From Bacillota bacterium (GTDB lineage: Bacteria > Bacillota > Dehalobacteriia > UBA4068 > UBA4997): a stretch of 60,867 nucleotides of DNA. Below the pieces are notes generated by a model that saw only the letters and a list, made by a program, of their open reading frames with translations, was not told the DNA's origin and searched no databases. The stretch covers positions 1 to 60,867 of the forward strand of contig JAFQHN010000013.1 of assembly GCA_017397935.1 (NCBI GenBank). Reading direction: 5' to 3'. The first letter of the stretch is position 1. The number at the start of each line of letters is the position of its first letter. Shown here piece by piece: positions 24,719 through 34,751 of the stretch. Made by a program: the position numbers and the translations under genes.

Positions 24719-25794
24719 TCCGCCAATTCCTGCCGCGCCACCGGCTCACGCTCGCCCAACAACATCAGCCGTGCCGAGAACTCCGGCAGACACAGCACCC
24801 GTGCATAATTCAAAAACAACACCTCATCCACGCCGCTCTCCTCAATAATCTCCACCGCATTAAAACGGCTGTTGCGGGGGTCGATCACGTGTATCTCATC
24901 ATAATGCGCCGTCAGCCAGGGCAGCACCGTGTTGGCGTAAGAGTCCTTGATGACGGCCAGCTTACGGCCGGTTTGCGCCCCCGTTTCCAGCTTGATATAC
25001 GGCAAATCACCGCCCATAAAAAAGGCATATTTGTTCGTCTGCCCCAGATACCAGCTTTTATACACCCCCGTCGAGGCGTGCGGCTGTCCGCTGTTGTCCC
25101 AATATGTATATTTCACATCATACGGCATCTGATAATAATACAGCCTGTCCAACCTGCGGGCCAACTGCAAACTGCCCGTCGCCCCCGCAATAGAGCCTAA
25201 AAAGGCTGTTTCGCTGTCGATAAGCGGCCAGGCGTCCTCTGTCAGCGGCTCCAAACCAAGCGCCTCGGCCACCTGCGTATAAGCCAGATACCCTGCCCGA
25301 GCCGTCCAATGGTGGTCGCTGCCAAAATACAAATATTCATCCTTGTGCGCCGCCAGCACAGGGTATAGTTCAATCGACACAAAACGCTCATCCAACCCTG
25401 CGGCGGCCTCCTTAATCAACTGCTGCTGGTCGGGGAAAAGTCCTCCCATATCCTCCGTCAGGTCAAAAGCTGCCGCCGTGGGTGCCAGCACCGAATACAG
25501 CCTTACATCCGGCGGCAGCTTGTCCGCCATGCCGTTCAGCGCACTCACATACATTCCCCGGCTTACCGCGCTCAGCCCTTCAAAATGCGCATAACCCTTG
25601 CCGTCCACCACCAAAAACTGCTCATACTCCTCGGCCTGTCCGGTGGCATACCCTATCTCGGCCTGCTGCTGTCGCTCAGCCGCCGTTGTTCCGTCGGGCA
25701 GCAGCGCCGCAATCTCGGTGTTTCCGCCCAGTAGCAGCGCCGCCGCCAATATGCCGGAAACTCCCCATAATTTCACCGATTTTGTTTTTACCAT
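24715..25794 (-). CDS. DHHW-family exported protein (AlgX/alginate-acetylation-like)
   Basis: The ATG at 25794 follows GGGAGGAAATGTG. The ~359-residue product has an N-terminal hydrophobic anchor or signal (WGVSGILAAALLLGG) and the DHHW box FGSDHHWTARAGYLAY near residue 160. VIKDSYANTVLPWL supplies a GDS-like Ser and FLNYARVL the end of the fold. This family is related to SGNH-type acyltransferases that work with MBOAT proteins on surface polymers, but no MBOAT gene is adjacent. The substrate is unknown. Confidence 0.82.
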   Translation of the reverse strand: MVKTKSVKLWGVSGILAAALLLGGNTEIAALLPDGTTAAERQQQAEIGYATGQAEEYEQFLVVDGKGYAHFEGLSAVSRGMYVSALNGMADKLPPDVRLYSVLAPTAAAFDLTEDMGGLFPDQQQLIKEAAAGLDERFVSIELYPVLAAHKDEYLYFGSDHHWTARAGYLAYTQVAEALGLEPLTEDAWPLIDSETAFLGSIAGATGSLQLARRLDRLYYYQMPYDVKYTYWDNSGQPHASTGVYKSWYLGQTNKYAFFMGGDLPYIKLETGAQTGRKLAVIKDSYANTVLPWLTAHYDEIHVIDPRNSRFNAVEIIEESGVDEVLFLNYARVLCLPEFSARLMLLGEREPVARQELAD

Positions 25795-25991
25795 CACATT
25801 TCCTCCCAAACCCCATCACATATACACTAACATACATCAAAATTATACTTTATACCGTCACGCAAAGCAAGCCGCCCCGTCTTGCCAAATATTTTTTGCA
25901 AAAATTCAGCATTTTTTTGGCATAACCCCTTGACAAATTCAACATTTTTCTGTAATATACTGTTTGCACGGTTTATTCCGTGCGCTGATAT

Positions 25992-26068
25992 GGCGGTGTA
26001 GCCCAGTTGGTTAGAGCACACGGTTCATACCCGTGGTGTCACTGGTTCGAATCCAGTCACCGCTACCA
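25992..26068 (+). tRNA. tRNA-Met, elongator (anticodon CAT)
   Basis: Acceptor GGCGGTG/CACCGCT, D-arm GTAGCCCAG, anticodon stem CACGG/CCGTG with loop TTCATAC, and T-arm GGTTCGAATCC are all regular; CCA is encoded. The anticodon stem lacks the three G-C pairs of initiator tRNA, and the acceptor matches Bacillota elongator tRNA-Met, although a lysidine-modified Ile tRNA also reads CAT. Confidence 0.9.
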
Positions 26069-26073
26069 TATTT

Positions 26074-26150
26074 GGCACGTTGGAGAAGCGGCTTAACTCA
26101 CCAGCCTCTCACGCTGGCATTCATGGGTTCGAATCCCATACGTGTCACCA
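26074..26150 (+). tRNA. tRNA-Glu (anticodon CTC)
   Basis: It starts 5 bases after tRNA-Met. Acceptor GGCACGT/ACGTGTC with one G-U, anticodon stem CCAGC/GCTGG and loop CTCTCAC give anticodon CTC. The T-arm GGGTTCGAATCCC is regular and CCA is encoded. It is co-transcribed with tRNA-Met. Confidence 0.9.
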
Positions 26151-26153
26151 CAC

Positions 26154-26188
26154 AAAAGGTTCTGCTTACCGCAGAGCCTTTTTTTTAT
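26154..26188 (+). terminator. Terminator of the tRNA-Met/tRNA-Glu operon
   Basis: AAGGTTCTGC pairs with GCAGAGCCTT across a short loop and is followed by eight T. Confidence 0.85.
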
Positions 26189-26258
26189 CTGATTTTAATT
26201 TTACCACACCCGGCCGCAAATTACCACCGTTTTTAATATCCAATTCCCATCCGCACAT

Positions 26259-26307
26259 AAAAATAATCGGAGAACTTTCACACAGTCCTCCGATTATTTT
26301 TGTTTTT
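26259..26307. terminator. Terminator downstream of araD
   Basis: AAATAATCGGAG and CTCCGATTATTTTT form a long stem around a loop of about 14 bases, with A and T tracts on both sides. It ends the minus-strand pentose operon and can insulate it from the tRNAs. Confidence 0.8.
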
Positions 26308-26323
26308 ATCAGCTTTTCGGCAA

Positions 26324-27022
26324 TCATTTACCCTGCCCGTAATATGCACCGGCGCCGTGCTTGCGCAGGTAGTGCTTATCCAGCAGCTCCTGCTGCATCG
26401 GCTGCAATTCGGGGTTCAGCGTCAACGCTTGCAGCGCCATAAAAGCCACTTCTTCCAGCACCACCGCATTATGCACCGCTTCCATAGCATCCTTGCCCCA
26501 GGCAAACGGGCCGTGGCTATGCACCAGCACCGCCGGCACCTGCACAGGGTCAATCCCACGCGCAGTAAAGGTTTCGATCATCACCGTGCCGGTCTCCTTC
26601 TCATACTCGCCGCCGATTTCCGCCGCCGTCATTTTGCGTGTGCAGGGAATCTCGCCGTAAAAATAATCGCCCTGCGTAGTGCCAAAAGCCGGTATCCCCC
26701 GCCCGGCCTGCGCAAAGCTGGTGGCCCAACGGGAATGTGTATGCACCACACCGCCAATGCCGGCAAAGGCTTTATACAGCTCCAAATGGCTGGGCGTGTC
26801 CGATGACGGCTTGTAATGCCCCTCCACCACGTTGCCGTCCAAATCCACCACCACCATGTCCGCCGCCTGCATACCGTCATACTCCACACCGCTCGGTTTA
26901 ATAACCACCAAACCGCTCTCACGGTCAATCCCGCTGACGTTGCCCCAGGTAAAAGTCACCAAACCGTGCTTGGGCAGCAGCAAATTCGCCTGCAAAACCT
27001 GTTCTTTCAGTTGCTCCAACAT
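26324..27022 (-). CDS. araD: L-ribulose-5-phosphate 4-epimerase
   Basis: The ATG at 27022 is preferred (GTGAGG about 8 bases before); another lies at 27028. The 232-residue class II aldolase-like protein has [23 protein letters not shown] and zinc-binding [13 protein letters not shown], and a further metal His in [12 protein letters not shown]. It converts L-ribulose-5-phosphate to D-xylulose-5-phosphate. It is the last gene of the pentose operon, after araA, and completes the AraBAD set. Confidence 0.95.
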   Translation of the reverse strand: MLEQLKEQVLQANLLLPKHGLVTFTWGNVSGIDRESGLVVIKPSGVEYDGMQAADMVVVDLDGNVVEGHYKPSSDTPSHLELYKAFAGIGGVVHTHSRWATSFAQAGRGIPAFGTTQGDYFYGEIPCTRKMTAAEIGGEYEKETGTVMIETFTARGIDPVQVPAVLVHSHGPFAWGKDAMEAVHNAVVLEEVAFMALQALTLNPELQPMQQELLDKHYLRKHGAGAYYGQGK

Positions 27023-27064
27023 CGGCATATCCTCACTTTTTCATCAAGATTAGATTATTTCCAA

Positions 27065-28528
27065 TTACTTCAACTTCCAGGCCAAATCCATCAGGAACAG
27101 CTGTTCTTCCAGCTTTTCGGGCGTGGTATCACGGTTGATATGCACAAATTCAACATCCATCATTCTCGCCCAATCACGCAGCTGGCCTGCACTCACATCA
27201 TAGCTCAAAACCGAATGATGTGCGCCGCCGGCCAAAATCCAGCATTCCAGGCCGGTTGCCAGGCTGGGCTCGGCCTTCCACATCACGCGAGCCACGGGCA
27301 GGTTGGGCATGGTCATGATCGGCTTCACGCACTCCACATCCTGCACGATAAGACGGAAACGGCCGCCCATATCAATCAGCGTAGCCACCACAGCTTTGCC
27401 TGCTTTACCCTCAAAAACCAGACGCGCCGGGGCCTCACGGTCACCGATACCCAGCTCATGCACTTCAATTCTCGGCTTATCACCGGCCAGGCTGGGGCAA
27501 ACCTCCAACATATGGGCACCCAGGCTGTACTCGCTGCCCTTGGCCAGATGATAAGTGTAGTCCTCCATAAAGGCCGAGGCGCCGTTGCCGCCCTCACCCA
27601 TAGCCTTCATGATAGCGGTCAGTGCGCTCACTTTCCAGTCACCCTCACCGCCGTAGCCGTAACCCAGCGCCATCAGATGCTGAGAAGCCAGACCGGGCAG
27701 CTGCTTCATGCCGTACAAATCCTGGAAGGTGTTGGAGAACGCCATGCAGCCCTCGGCGTCCATCATCTTCTTAATGGCAATCTCGGCACGGGCCTGATAA
27801 CGCACAGTTTCAATATCATCGGTCGCCATATCATAGCTGGCGGTGTAATCAGCCATCAAGGCATCAATTTCGGCCTCGGTCACGGCATTCATGGTCTCCA
27901 CCAGCTGGCCAACAGGCCAGGTGTTAACCTGCCAGCCCAACTGCATCTGGGCCTCCACCTTATCGCCCTCGGTCACCGCAACCTCACGCATATTGTCGCC
28001 AAAGCGCATAACCTTCATATCTCTGGACACAGCCACACCAACAGCTGCCTTCATCCAATCACCCAGACGCTGCTGAACCTCCTCATCCTGCCAGTAACCG
28101 GCCACCACCTTGCGCTGCATACGCAGACGCGCAGTAATAAAACCATGCTCTCTGTCGCCATGAGCTGACTGGTTCAGGTTCATAAAGTCCATATCAATTT
28201 CTTCGTTGGGTATCTCCTGATTATACTGGGTGGCAAAGTGGCAATAAGGCTTCTGCAAGTTGGCAAAGCCGTTTATCCACATCTTGCTGGGAGAGAAAGT
28301 ATGGCACCAGGTGATAACACCGGCGCAGTTCTCATCATAATTTGCCTCACGGATAACATCGGCAATCTCCTTGTTGCTCTTGGCGGTCACCTTATACACC
28401 AGCGGATAAGGCAAAACCTCGGACAACTTTGCGGCCATCTCGGCAGAACGCTCAGCCACAGTTGCCAAAACCTCCGGCCCGTACAAAGACTGGCTGCCCA
28501 CCACAAACCAAAATTCATATTTACGCAT
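27065..28528 (-). CDS. araA: L-arabinose isomerase
   Basis: The ATG at 28528 follows GGAGGAAAAATTT. The 487-residue protein starts YEFWFVVGSQSLYGPEVL and has GVITWCHTFSPSKMWINGF, GYGYGGEGDWK and the C-terminal GGAHHSVLSYD, all AraA signatures; metal ligands include the two glutamates and histidines of these segments. It isomerises L-arabinose to L-ribulose in the cytosol. It sits between araB and araD, with about 190 bases separating it from araB that include a 16-bp tandem repeat. Confidence 0.96.
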   Translation of the reverse strand: MRKYEFWFVVGSQSLYGPEVLATVAERSAEMAAKLSEVLPYPLVYKVTAKSNKEIADVIREANYDENCAGVITWCHTFSPSKMWINGFANLQKPYCHFATQYNQEIPNEEIDMDFMNLNQSAHGDREHGFITARLRMQRKVVAGYWQDEEVQQRLGDWMKAAVGVAVSRDMKVMRFGDNMREVAVTEGDKVEAQMQLGWQVNTWPVGQLVETMNAVTEAEIDALMADYTASYDMATDDIETVRYQARAEIAIKKMMDAEGCMAFSNTFQDLYGMKQLPGLASQHLMALGYGYGGEGDWKVSALTAIMKAMGEGGNGASAFMEDYTYHLAKGSEYSLGAHMLEVCPSLAGDKPRIEVHELGIGDREAPARLVFEGKAGKAVVATLIDMGGRFRLIVQDVECVKPIMTMPNLPVARVMWKAEPSLATGLECWILAGGAHHSVLSYDVSAGQLRDWARMMDVEFVHINRDTTPEKLEEQLFLMDLAWKLK

Positions 28529-28642
28529 AAATTTTTCCTCCATATTAAGAGTTTATTTCAATACACCGTTCTTTTTTTCAATCACCTATTGCCGTTGACG
28601 GCAGGCGCATCGTCCGTTTTCGCACACCCTCCGCCGGCGACA

Positions 28643-28720
28643 AGTCACTTTTTACATAAGTTACTTTTTACATAAGTCACTTTTTACATAAGTCACTTTT
28701 TACATAAGTTACTTTTTACA
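28643..28720. repeat. Tandem 16-bp repeats between araB and araA
   Basis: Four full and one partial copy of AGT(C/T)ACTTTTTACATA follow each other at 28643, 28659, 28675, 28691 and 28707. The last copy contains the araB stop codon. On the transcribed strand the unit reads TATGTAAAAAGTGACT. Units differ only by C/T at one place. No hairpin is formed by a single unit. Confidence 0.92.
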
Positions 28721-30242
28721 GCACCTCGGCAGCAGCTTTCTCCACCGCCAAACCGCGCTTAAACATCTGCATATAAGCATCAAAACCGGCCACATCGGCA
28801 GCCTCGGGCTGCAAAGTGCTGCTTTCGGCGTCCGCAAAAACCTTATCGGCCAAATACGCCTCCAAGGCCTCTCCCTCATCCTTTTGCAGCAGATAAGCGG
28901 CCAACAGCGCCATGCCGTAAGGCCCGCCCTCACCGGCAGTTGTCATGCAGGTCACCGGTGCGTTGCAGGCAGCCGCCAGATATTTCTGCCCCACCACCGG
29001 CGTCTTAAACAAACCGCCGTGCCCGGTCAAGGAATCAATCTGCACTCCGTCCGCTGCCAAAATATCCATGCCGATTTTCAGCGTAGCCATCGTGGCGTAA
29101 AGCTGCGCCCGCAAAAAGTTCGCCAGATTAAACCTGCTCTCCGCCTTGCGTATAACCATCGGGCAGCCCTCGTCCAAATGCGTCACGCCCTCGCCCGCCA
29201 GATAATTATAAACCAGCATACCGCCGCAATCAGCGTCGCCTTCCAGGCTCTTGTTATACAGCTTGGTAAAAAGCTCGCCCGTGTCGGGCTCCGCCCCAAA
29301 AAGCTGCGCCAGCTCTTGCAGCACCTTCACCCAGGCGTTCATATCGTTGGTGCAGTTATTACAATGCACCATAGCCACCGCCGCACCGCTGGGCGTCGTC
29401 ACCAAATCAATCTCCGGGTACACCTTGGAGAGCGGCTTTTCCAGCACCACCATCGAGAAGATAGAAGTCCCTGCCGATACATTACCCGTTCTCGGGGCCA
29501 CCGCATTGGTCGCCGTCATACCGGTGCCCGCGTCACCCTCCGCCGGGGCAAAGGGGATACCAGCCGCCAGCAAATTATCCAGCAGCTCTGCACCGCTTGC
29601 AGTCAACTCACCGGCAGGCACACCGGCCGGCAAAACTTTCGGTAGCAAATCGCGGATATTCCACGGCTGTTCGGCGGTCAACTCCTCAAACTTCGCCAAC
29701 ATTCCCTCATCATAAGCCAATTTCTCGCTGTTGATTGGGAAGATACCGCTGGCCTCACCAATACCCACCGCATTAACGCCCGTCAGCATATAATGCACAT
29801 AACCGGCCAGCGTGGTAATATGCGCCACACGCCCAATATGCTCCTCACCGTTCAGCACCGCCTGATACAGGTGGGCAATACTCCAACGCTGCGGGATATT
29901 AAAGCCAAACAGCGCCGTCAGCTTGTCCGCAGCCTCACCCGTAATGGTGTTCTGCCAGGTACGGAAGGGCACCAGCAGGTTCCAATCCGCATCAAAAGCC
30001 AAATACCCGTGCATCATGCCGGATACACCCATGGCCGCAATACTGCCGCGGTCCTCAATACCGGCCAGCGCAGCCTTCAAGCCCTGCCAAACCTCGGCCA
30101 AATCATAAGTCCACACGCCGTTTTCATAGCTGCTGGCCCAGGTATAATCGCCGCTGTCCACCGGCTGGTGCGCCTCATCAATCGTCACCGCCTTAATGCG
30201 CGTAGAACCCAACTCAATGCCCAGATAAGTTTTATTTGCCAT
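28716..30242 (-). CDS. araB: Ribulokinase (FGGY family)
   Basis: The 508-residue carbohydrate kinase starts [19 protein letters not shown], the phosphate-1 loop of FGGY kinases, followed by [13 protein letters not shown] and [25 protein letters not shown]. The C-terminal [25 protein letters not shown] and [14 protein letters not shown] support ribulokinase rather than xylulokinase, as do the neighbours AraA and AraD. It phosphorylates L-ribulose. AAGGAGGTG precedes the ATG. Its stop codon lies inside the 16-bp repeat array. Confidence 0.93.
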   Translation of the reverse strand: MANKTYLGIELGSTRIKAVTIDEAHQPVDSGDYTWASSYENGVWTYDLAEVWQGLKAALAGIEDRGSIAAMGVSGMMHGYLAFDADWNLLVPFRTWQNTITGEAADKLTALFGFNIPQRWSIAHLYQAVLNGEEHIGRVAHITTLAGYVHYMLTGVNAVGIGEASGIFPINSEKLAYDEGMLAKFEELTAEQPWNIRDLLPKVLPAGVPAGELTASGAELLDNLLAAGIPFAPAEGDAGTGMTATNAVAPRTGNVSAGTSIFSMVVLEKPLSKVYPEIDLVTTPSGAAVAMVHCNNCTNDMNAWVKVLQELAQLFGAEPDTGELFTKLYNKSLEGDADCGGMLVYNYLAGEGVTHLDEGCPMVIRKAESRFNLANFLRAQLYATMATLKIGMDILAADGVQIDSLTGHGGLFKTPVVGQKYLAAACNAPVTCMTTAGEGGPYGMALLAAYLLQKDEGEALEAYLADKVFADAESSTLQPEAADVAGFDAYMQMFKRGLAVEKAAAEVL

Positions 30243-30285
30243 CGGCTTGCACCTCCTTAAAAAATTTTCTCAGATAACTGCCAAA

Positions 30286-31341
30286 TTATTTGCTCTTACC
30301 CTTGCGGCGCAGCACCAGGCTCTGGATAACCAGGAACAGGCAAATCATCGCCGCCACGGTAATATTCGTCCACCAGGCCTCATCCAAACCCAGCGAAGAT
30401 ACGATATTCTTAATGGTGCTCAAACTCAGCACACCAAAGAAGGTGCCCATAATGTTGCCCACGCCGCCGGTCAGCATGGTGCCGCCGATGATCGAGGCCG
30501 CAATCGCGTTCATTTCCGCACCGGCCGCATGAGAAGGCGAGCCCGAACCAACGTGCATAAAATACACAAAACCGCCGATACCGGCCAGCAGGCCGCACAG
30601 CAAATGCGCCATAAATTTGGTGTTCTTCACGTTAATGCCCAGCATATTGGCACTCTGTGCGTTGCCGCCCACAGCGTAGAAGTTACGGCCCAGCTTCGTC
30701 CAGCGCAGCAGCATAAACAGCAAAATAACCGTCACAATCGCCACAACCACGCCGATTTCCACATACGCCGGCACATAATTGCCCAGCTTGTTCACCGAGC
30801 CCATACCCGGCACATACAGTCTGGTCGCCTTCAACGCCTGGAAACCCTCATGCGCCACATTAAACTGCGTCGCATTCACAATGGTGGTCATGCCCTTGGC
30901 AAAAAACATACCGGCCAGCGTCACAATAAACGGCTGAATTTCCAGATACGCCACCAAAAAGCCCTGCACCGCACCAAACGCCAGGCCAATGCCCAGCGCC
31001 AGCAGCACAGCCGTCAGCACGCTGCCGCCGTTAAAATCCAAATGCACCGCACAGCTCATGCACACCAGCGCCGTCAATGTGCCGACCGAAATATCAATGC
31101 CCCCGGTGATCATTACCAAACTCATGCCGCACGCCAGAATAATCAGGCTGGCATTATCATTCAAAATGTTAAAAAACGCCTGCGGCTTCAAAAAGCCGGA
31201 CCCTAAGAAAATCACCGCCGATGCATACATCACCACAAAAACCACCACAGTGATCAGCAGCAGCAGGTTGGTGTCAGACATCCCGCTGATAAATCCGCGT
31301 TTCTTATTCCCGTTCATTTTTTCGTTCATCTTCCGTGCCAT
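30286..31341 (-). CDS. Sugar ABC transporter permease (second of pair)
   Basis: The ATG at 31341 lies one base after the upstream permease stop and follows AAAGGAGG. The ~351-residue protein is a BPD_transp_2 (RbsC/YjfF-like) permease with about ten helices. It contains ITGGIDISVGTLTALVCMSCAV and VGGNAQSANMLGINVKNTKFMAHLLCGLLAGIGGF. Two distinct permease genes following one double ATPase is the YtfQ-YtfR-YtfT-YjfF arrangement of furanose importers. The cargo here is probably arabinose, given the araBAD genes in the same operon. Confidence 0.9.
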   Translation of the reverse strand: MARKMNEKMNGNKKRGFISGMSDTNLLLLITVVVFVVMYASAVIFLGSGFLKPQAFFNILNDNASLIILACGMSLVMITGGIDISVGTLTALVCMSCAVHLDFNGGSVLTAVLLALGIGLAFGAVQGFLVAYLEIQPFIVTLAGMFFAKGMTTIVNATQFNVAHEGFQALKATRLYVPGMGSVNKLGNYVPAYVEIGVVVAIVTVILLFMLLRWTKLGRNFYAVGGNAQSANMLGINVKNTKFMAHLLCGLLAGIGGFVYFMHVGSGSPSHAAGAEMNAIAASIIGGTMLTGGVGNIMGTFFGVLSLSTIKNIVSSLGLDEAWWTNITVAAMICLFLVIQSLVLRRKGKSK

Positions 31342-31342
31342 A

Positions 31343-32476
31343 TCAAGCCGCCTCCTTTGCGCCCTTATTCGGGCCATCGGTTGGCTTTTCGGCCGTCTTG
31401 CGCTCGTTAAACTTCTTAAAAATTTCGTTCAACTTCTGCCGCACCACCGGCGCAGAGAGCACCACCAGAATAATTACCACCACCGCTTTGTACGCAGGCA
31501 AAGCACTGGATACCACATTGAATTTATACAGCGTCGTCGTCAAAAACTGAATAACATAGGCACCCAAAATCGAAGCGCCCATATTGAATTTGCCGCCGGA
31601 GAGTGCGTTTCCGCCCAGCGCCACCGCCAAAATGGCGTCCATCTCAATATCCTTGGCCACCACGGAATAGTTAATGGTAGAAAAACGGCTTACCTTAATA
31701 AAGCCGGCCACCGCCACACACAGGCCCAGGATTATGTAGGTGATAAGCTTTACCTTGGCCGGGTCAATGCCGTTCAACCGCGAGGAATGGGGGTTGATGC
31801 CCACCGCCTGCGAGTACAGACCCAGCGTGGTAAATTTCAGCGTCAGCGCAATCAATATCATGCACGCCACCGCAATAAATATCGGCGTCGGGATGGGTAT
31901 GCCCGGAATAAAATTGCCGAAATACCCAAACACCGCATCATCAATAATCGGCAGCTCATTGTTGTTTATCCATGCCGCAATCGAGCGCCCCGCCGTAAAC
32001 AAAATCAGCGTGGCCACCATTGGCTGAATGTTAAAATACGATACCAGCACGCCGTTAAAAGCGCCAAACAGCATGGCCACCAGACAGCAGATCAAAAACG
32101 CCACAAAAATCGGTGCCTGCAATTCATCCGGCCGCGATTCGGTACCGCACAGCACCCGCAGCACCACGCTGCCCGCAATCGCAATCGTCGCCCCCACGCT
32201 GATGTCCTGGCCGCCCGATGCCGCCGTCACCAGCGTCATACCAATGGCCAAAATCACCAACTCCGAGGCATTGTCCAAAATCGTGATCAAATATCCGGAG
32301 AGCACAGGGTCACCTGCGCTGCTGTACCCCATCTTGATCTCAAAAAAAGACGGGTCCATCACCAGGTTAAAAATCACCAGCGCCAGCAAAGCCGCCAGCG
32401 GAATACAAATCTGGTTATGCAGCAAGCCGGAGATCACACCGCCCTTTTTGGCGGCCGTTTTATTAGATGTACTCAT
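31343..32476 (-). CDS. Sugar ABC transporter permease (first of pair)
   Basis: The 377-residue BPD_transp_2 permease contains LVTAASGGQDISVGATIAIAGSVVL and AVGINPHSSRLNGIDPAKVKLITYI, which resemble YtfT. It shares a one-base overlap with the ATPase gene upstream. A Lys/Glu-rich tail extends at the C-terminus. It would form a heterodimeric channel with the next gene's product. Confidence 0.9.
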   Translation of the reverse strand: MSTSNKTAAKKGGVISGLLHNQICIPLAALLALVIFNLVMDPSFFEIKMGYSSAGDPVLSGYLITILDNASELVILAIGMTLVTAASGGQDISVGATIAIAGSVVLRVLCGTESRPDELQAPIFVAFLICCLVAMLFGAFNGVLVSYFNIQPMVATLILFTAGRSIAAWINNNELPIIDDAVFGYFGNFIPGIPIPTPIFIAVACMILIALTLKFTTLGLYSQAVGINPHSSRLNGIDPAKVKLITYIILGLCVAVAGFIKVSRFSTINYSVVAKDIEMDAILAVALGGNALSGGKFNMGASILGAYVIQFLTTTLYKFNVVSSALPAYKAVVVIILVVLSAPVVRQKLNEIFKKFNERKTAEKPTDGPNKGAKEAA

Positions 32477-33987
32477 TATTCACCTCCGGCAATGGTTGCC
32501 ATAATCTTATTCTGCGTCAAATCCTCACCCGTCAGCTCACCAACCACCTTGCGGTCACGCATTACGATAAGCCGGGAACAGGTACGCAGCATCTCATCAA
32601 TCTCCGAGGAAATAAAAGTCACGCTCTTGCCTTCCTCGGCCAGCTTCAACGCCAGCTTCTGAATTTCAATCTTGGTACCGATGTCGATACCGCGGGTAGG
32701 CTCGTCCAAAATCAAATACACCGGGTCAGTCAGCAGCCAGCGCGCCAAAATCACCTTCTGCTGATTGCCGCCCGAAAGCTGCTTGATAGGAGTTTCAGTA
32801 GACGCGGTTTTGATATCCAACAGGGCGATATACTCATCGGCAAATTTCTCGGCCTGTGCACGGGATGCCGGTTTCATCGGCCCCTGCATCACCTGCATCG
32901 CCAAAATAATATTATCCCGAACAGATAAATCCCCCACAATGCCGTCCTGCTTGCGGTCCTCCGGCAGATACCCAATGCCGTGCTTCATGGCGTCACGGGG
33001 CTTGGTGATACGCACCTTCTCGCCGTCCATCATCACCTGGCCGCCCAACACCTTGTCCGCCCCAAAAATCGCGCGCACACACTCGCTGCGGCCGGAGCCC
33101 AAAAGGCCGGTAAAGCCGTTTACCTCACCCTTGCGGATAGCAAAGTCAAAGGGTTTAATGCCGGCATCACTCACCAGCTTGCTCGCCTGCAAAACAGGCG
33201 CGCCGTCCGATACCACAGTCTCGCCTTCGCCCTCCTTCTTAATCTCCGAGAGGTCGTCCAACTCTTTACCCAGCATCTTCGATACCAACTGTACGCGCGG
33301 CAGATTTTCAATGGCATATTCGCCCACCAGCTTGCCGTCACGCAGCACCGTAATACGGTCACAAACCTCATACACCTGGTCCAGAAAGTGCGTAACAAAC
33401 AGGATACCCACGCCCTTGGCCTTCAAATCGCGCATCAGCTTAAAAAGCTTGGCCACCTCCTGCTCGTCCAGAGAGGATGTCGGCTCGTCCAAAATCAGAA
33501 TTTTACATTCCATATCCACCGCACGGGCAATGGCCACCATCTGCTGAACCGCAATCGAGCAGCTGGCCAACTGTTGCGTGGGGCTGGCCGGAATTTGCAG
33601 CGATTCCAAAATCCTGCCGGCACGCTCGTTAATATCCTTCCATTTGGTAAACGCACCCTTTGTCCGCCCGATAAACATATTCTCGGCTACCGTCAGGTTG
33701 GCACACAGCGTAATCTCCTGGTAAACCGTGCTGATACCGATATTCTGTGCGTCCTGCGGCGAGCTGATTTTAACAGGCGCATCCTTGCCCGCAATATAAA
33801 TTTGTCCGCCATCCTTGGGGTATACACCGGTAAGCACCTTGATAAGAGTGGATTTGCCCGCACCGTTTTCGCCCATCAAAGCGTGGATCTCGCCTTCCCG
33901 CAGCGTAAAATCCACATCTTGCAGCGCTTTCACCCCGGGGAAGTGTTTGCAGATTCCGCGCATTTCAAGTACTGCGCCCTCTTGCAT
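32476..33987 (-). CDS. Sugar ABC transporter double ATPase
   Basis: The ATG at 33987 is chosen because GGAGG precedes it; the ATG at 34008 has no site. The ~503-residue protein has two ABC domains, as in RbsA/AraG/YtfR. The first has Walker A GENGAGKST and Walker B ILILDEPTSSLD. The second has the degenerate P-loop GLLGSGRSE, signature QLSGGNQQKV and LILDEPTRGIDIG. It energises uptake through the two permeases. Confidence 0.94.
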   Translation of the reverse strand: MQEGAVLEMRGICKHFPGVKALQDVDFTLREGEIHALMGENGAGKSTLIKVLTGVYPKDGGQIYIAGKDAPVKISSPQDAQNIGISTVYQEITLCANLTVAENMFIGRTKGAFTKWKDINERAGRILESLQIPASPTQQLASCSIAVQQMVAIARAVDMECKILILDEPTSSLDEQEVAKLFKLMRDLKAKGVGILFVTHFLDQVYEVCDRITVLRDGKLVGEYAIENLPRVQLVSKMLGKELDDLSEIKKEGEGETVVSDGAPVLQASKLVSDAGIKPFDFAIRKGEVNGFTGLLGSGRSECVRAIFGADKVLGGQVMMDGEKVRITKPRDAMKHGIGYLPEDRKQDGIVGDLSVRDNIILAMQVMQGPMKPASRAQAEKFADEYIALLDIKTASTETPIKQLSGGNQQKVILARWLLTDPVYLILDEPTRGIDIGTKIEIQKLALKLAEEGKSVTFISSEIDEMLRTCSRLIVMRDRKVVGELTGEDLTQNKIMATIAGGE

Positions 33988-34060
33988 AACAAAGTCGCCT
34001 CCGTTCATTTCAGAACTCTTATTTCTAATAATCTTATCTGCTAATCTTATTTAACAACCA

Positions 34061-34603
34061 TTATTTAACAACTATGCTTTCTATCATTTCCTCGAAAATC
34101 GGTCTATAATTTTCAAACTCACTGACTTTTGCCGTACAACTAACCCTTACATAATGTTCTTCCGTTTCAAAAAAGTGCATCACAAAACGCATATTCAAAC
34201 CGGCTTCATCTGTAAAATAGAATTCGCAAGCTTTGGTTTTAATTCCGTTTACCGTCAGCGATTTAGACTCTGTCAACTGTACTTCTTCCGCCGGCAGAGT
34301 GTTCATATCATACGCAGTCATCTGCACAAGGGCATCGTAATATTCATCGGCAGTAATGGCATAATCAGACTTCAATTCGTCATAAATCATAAATGCCGCG
34401 GCGCCCTGTGGCGATTCCAGAACAAGATCTATTCCTGCCACATCTTCTTCCGGCGTGCGTGTCCAATCCCCCGGCGCAGTTGCTTCATATCCTTTTTCAT
34501 AACTTGCAAAAGTAATCGGCTTCGGTTCGTCACTTTCGCTGCCGCAAGCAGCCATACCCAGCAACATAACCGATACCAAACCGGCTGCTAAAATCTTTTT
34601 CAT
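34061..34603 (-). CDS. Small lipoprotein (PsbP/DUF1795-like) within the transport operon
   Basis: The 180-residue protein has a signal peptide with lipobox GMAACG (Cys ~20). The mature region, SYEKGYEATAPGDWTRT... to RPIFEEMIESIVVK, has the alpha-beta-alpha layout of PsbP/DUF1795-type stress or transport-associated lipoproteins. It is unusual to find one between the sugar-binding protein and the ATPase of an ABC importer. The function is unknown. Confidence 0.8.
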   Translation of the reverse strand: MKKILAAGLVSVMLLGMAACGSESDEPKPITFASYEKGYEATAPGDWTRTPEEDVAGIDLVLESPQGAAAFMIYDELKSDYAITADEYYDALVQMTAYDMNTLPAEEVQLTESKSLTVNGIKTKACEFYFTDEAGLNMRFVMHFFETEEHYVRVSCTAKVSEFENYRPIFEEMIESIVVK

Positions 34604-34751
34604 ACCTTACCCACCCTATCAACCAATTTTCCCTAATTTTTTTCTCTTTTTCATACCGAAAAAAAGCACGCAGTACGGATATACGGACATATAATCCCCA
34701 CACCGTACCACGTGCCATTTAATAACCAAGCTTAAATCGCAGACCAATCAA

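Noticed and set aside
28643-28720. CRISPR array
   Set aside because: Repeats are contiguous without spacers, far shorter than CRISPR repeats, and no cas genes are present. The same applies to the arrays at 2781-2830 and 50715-51090.
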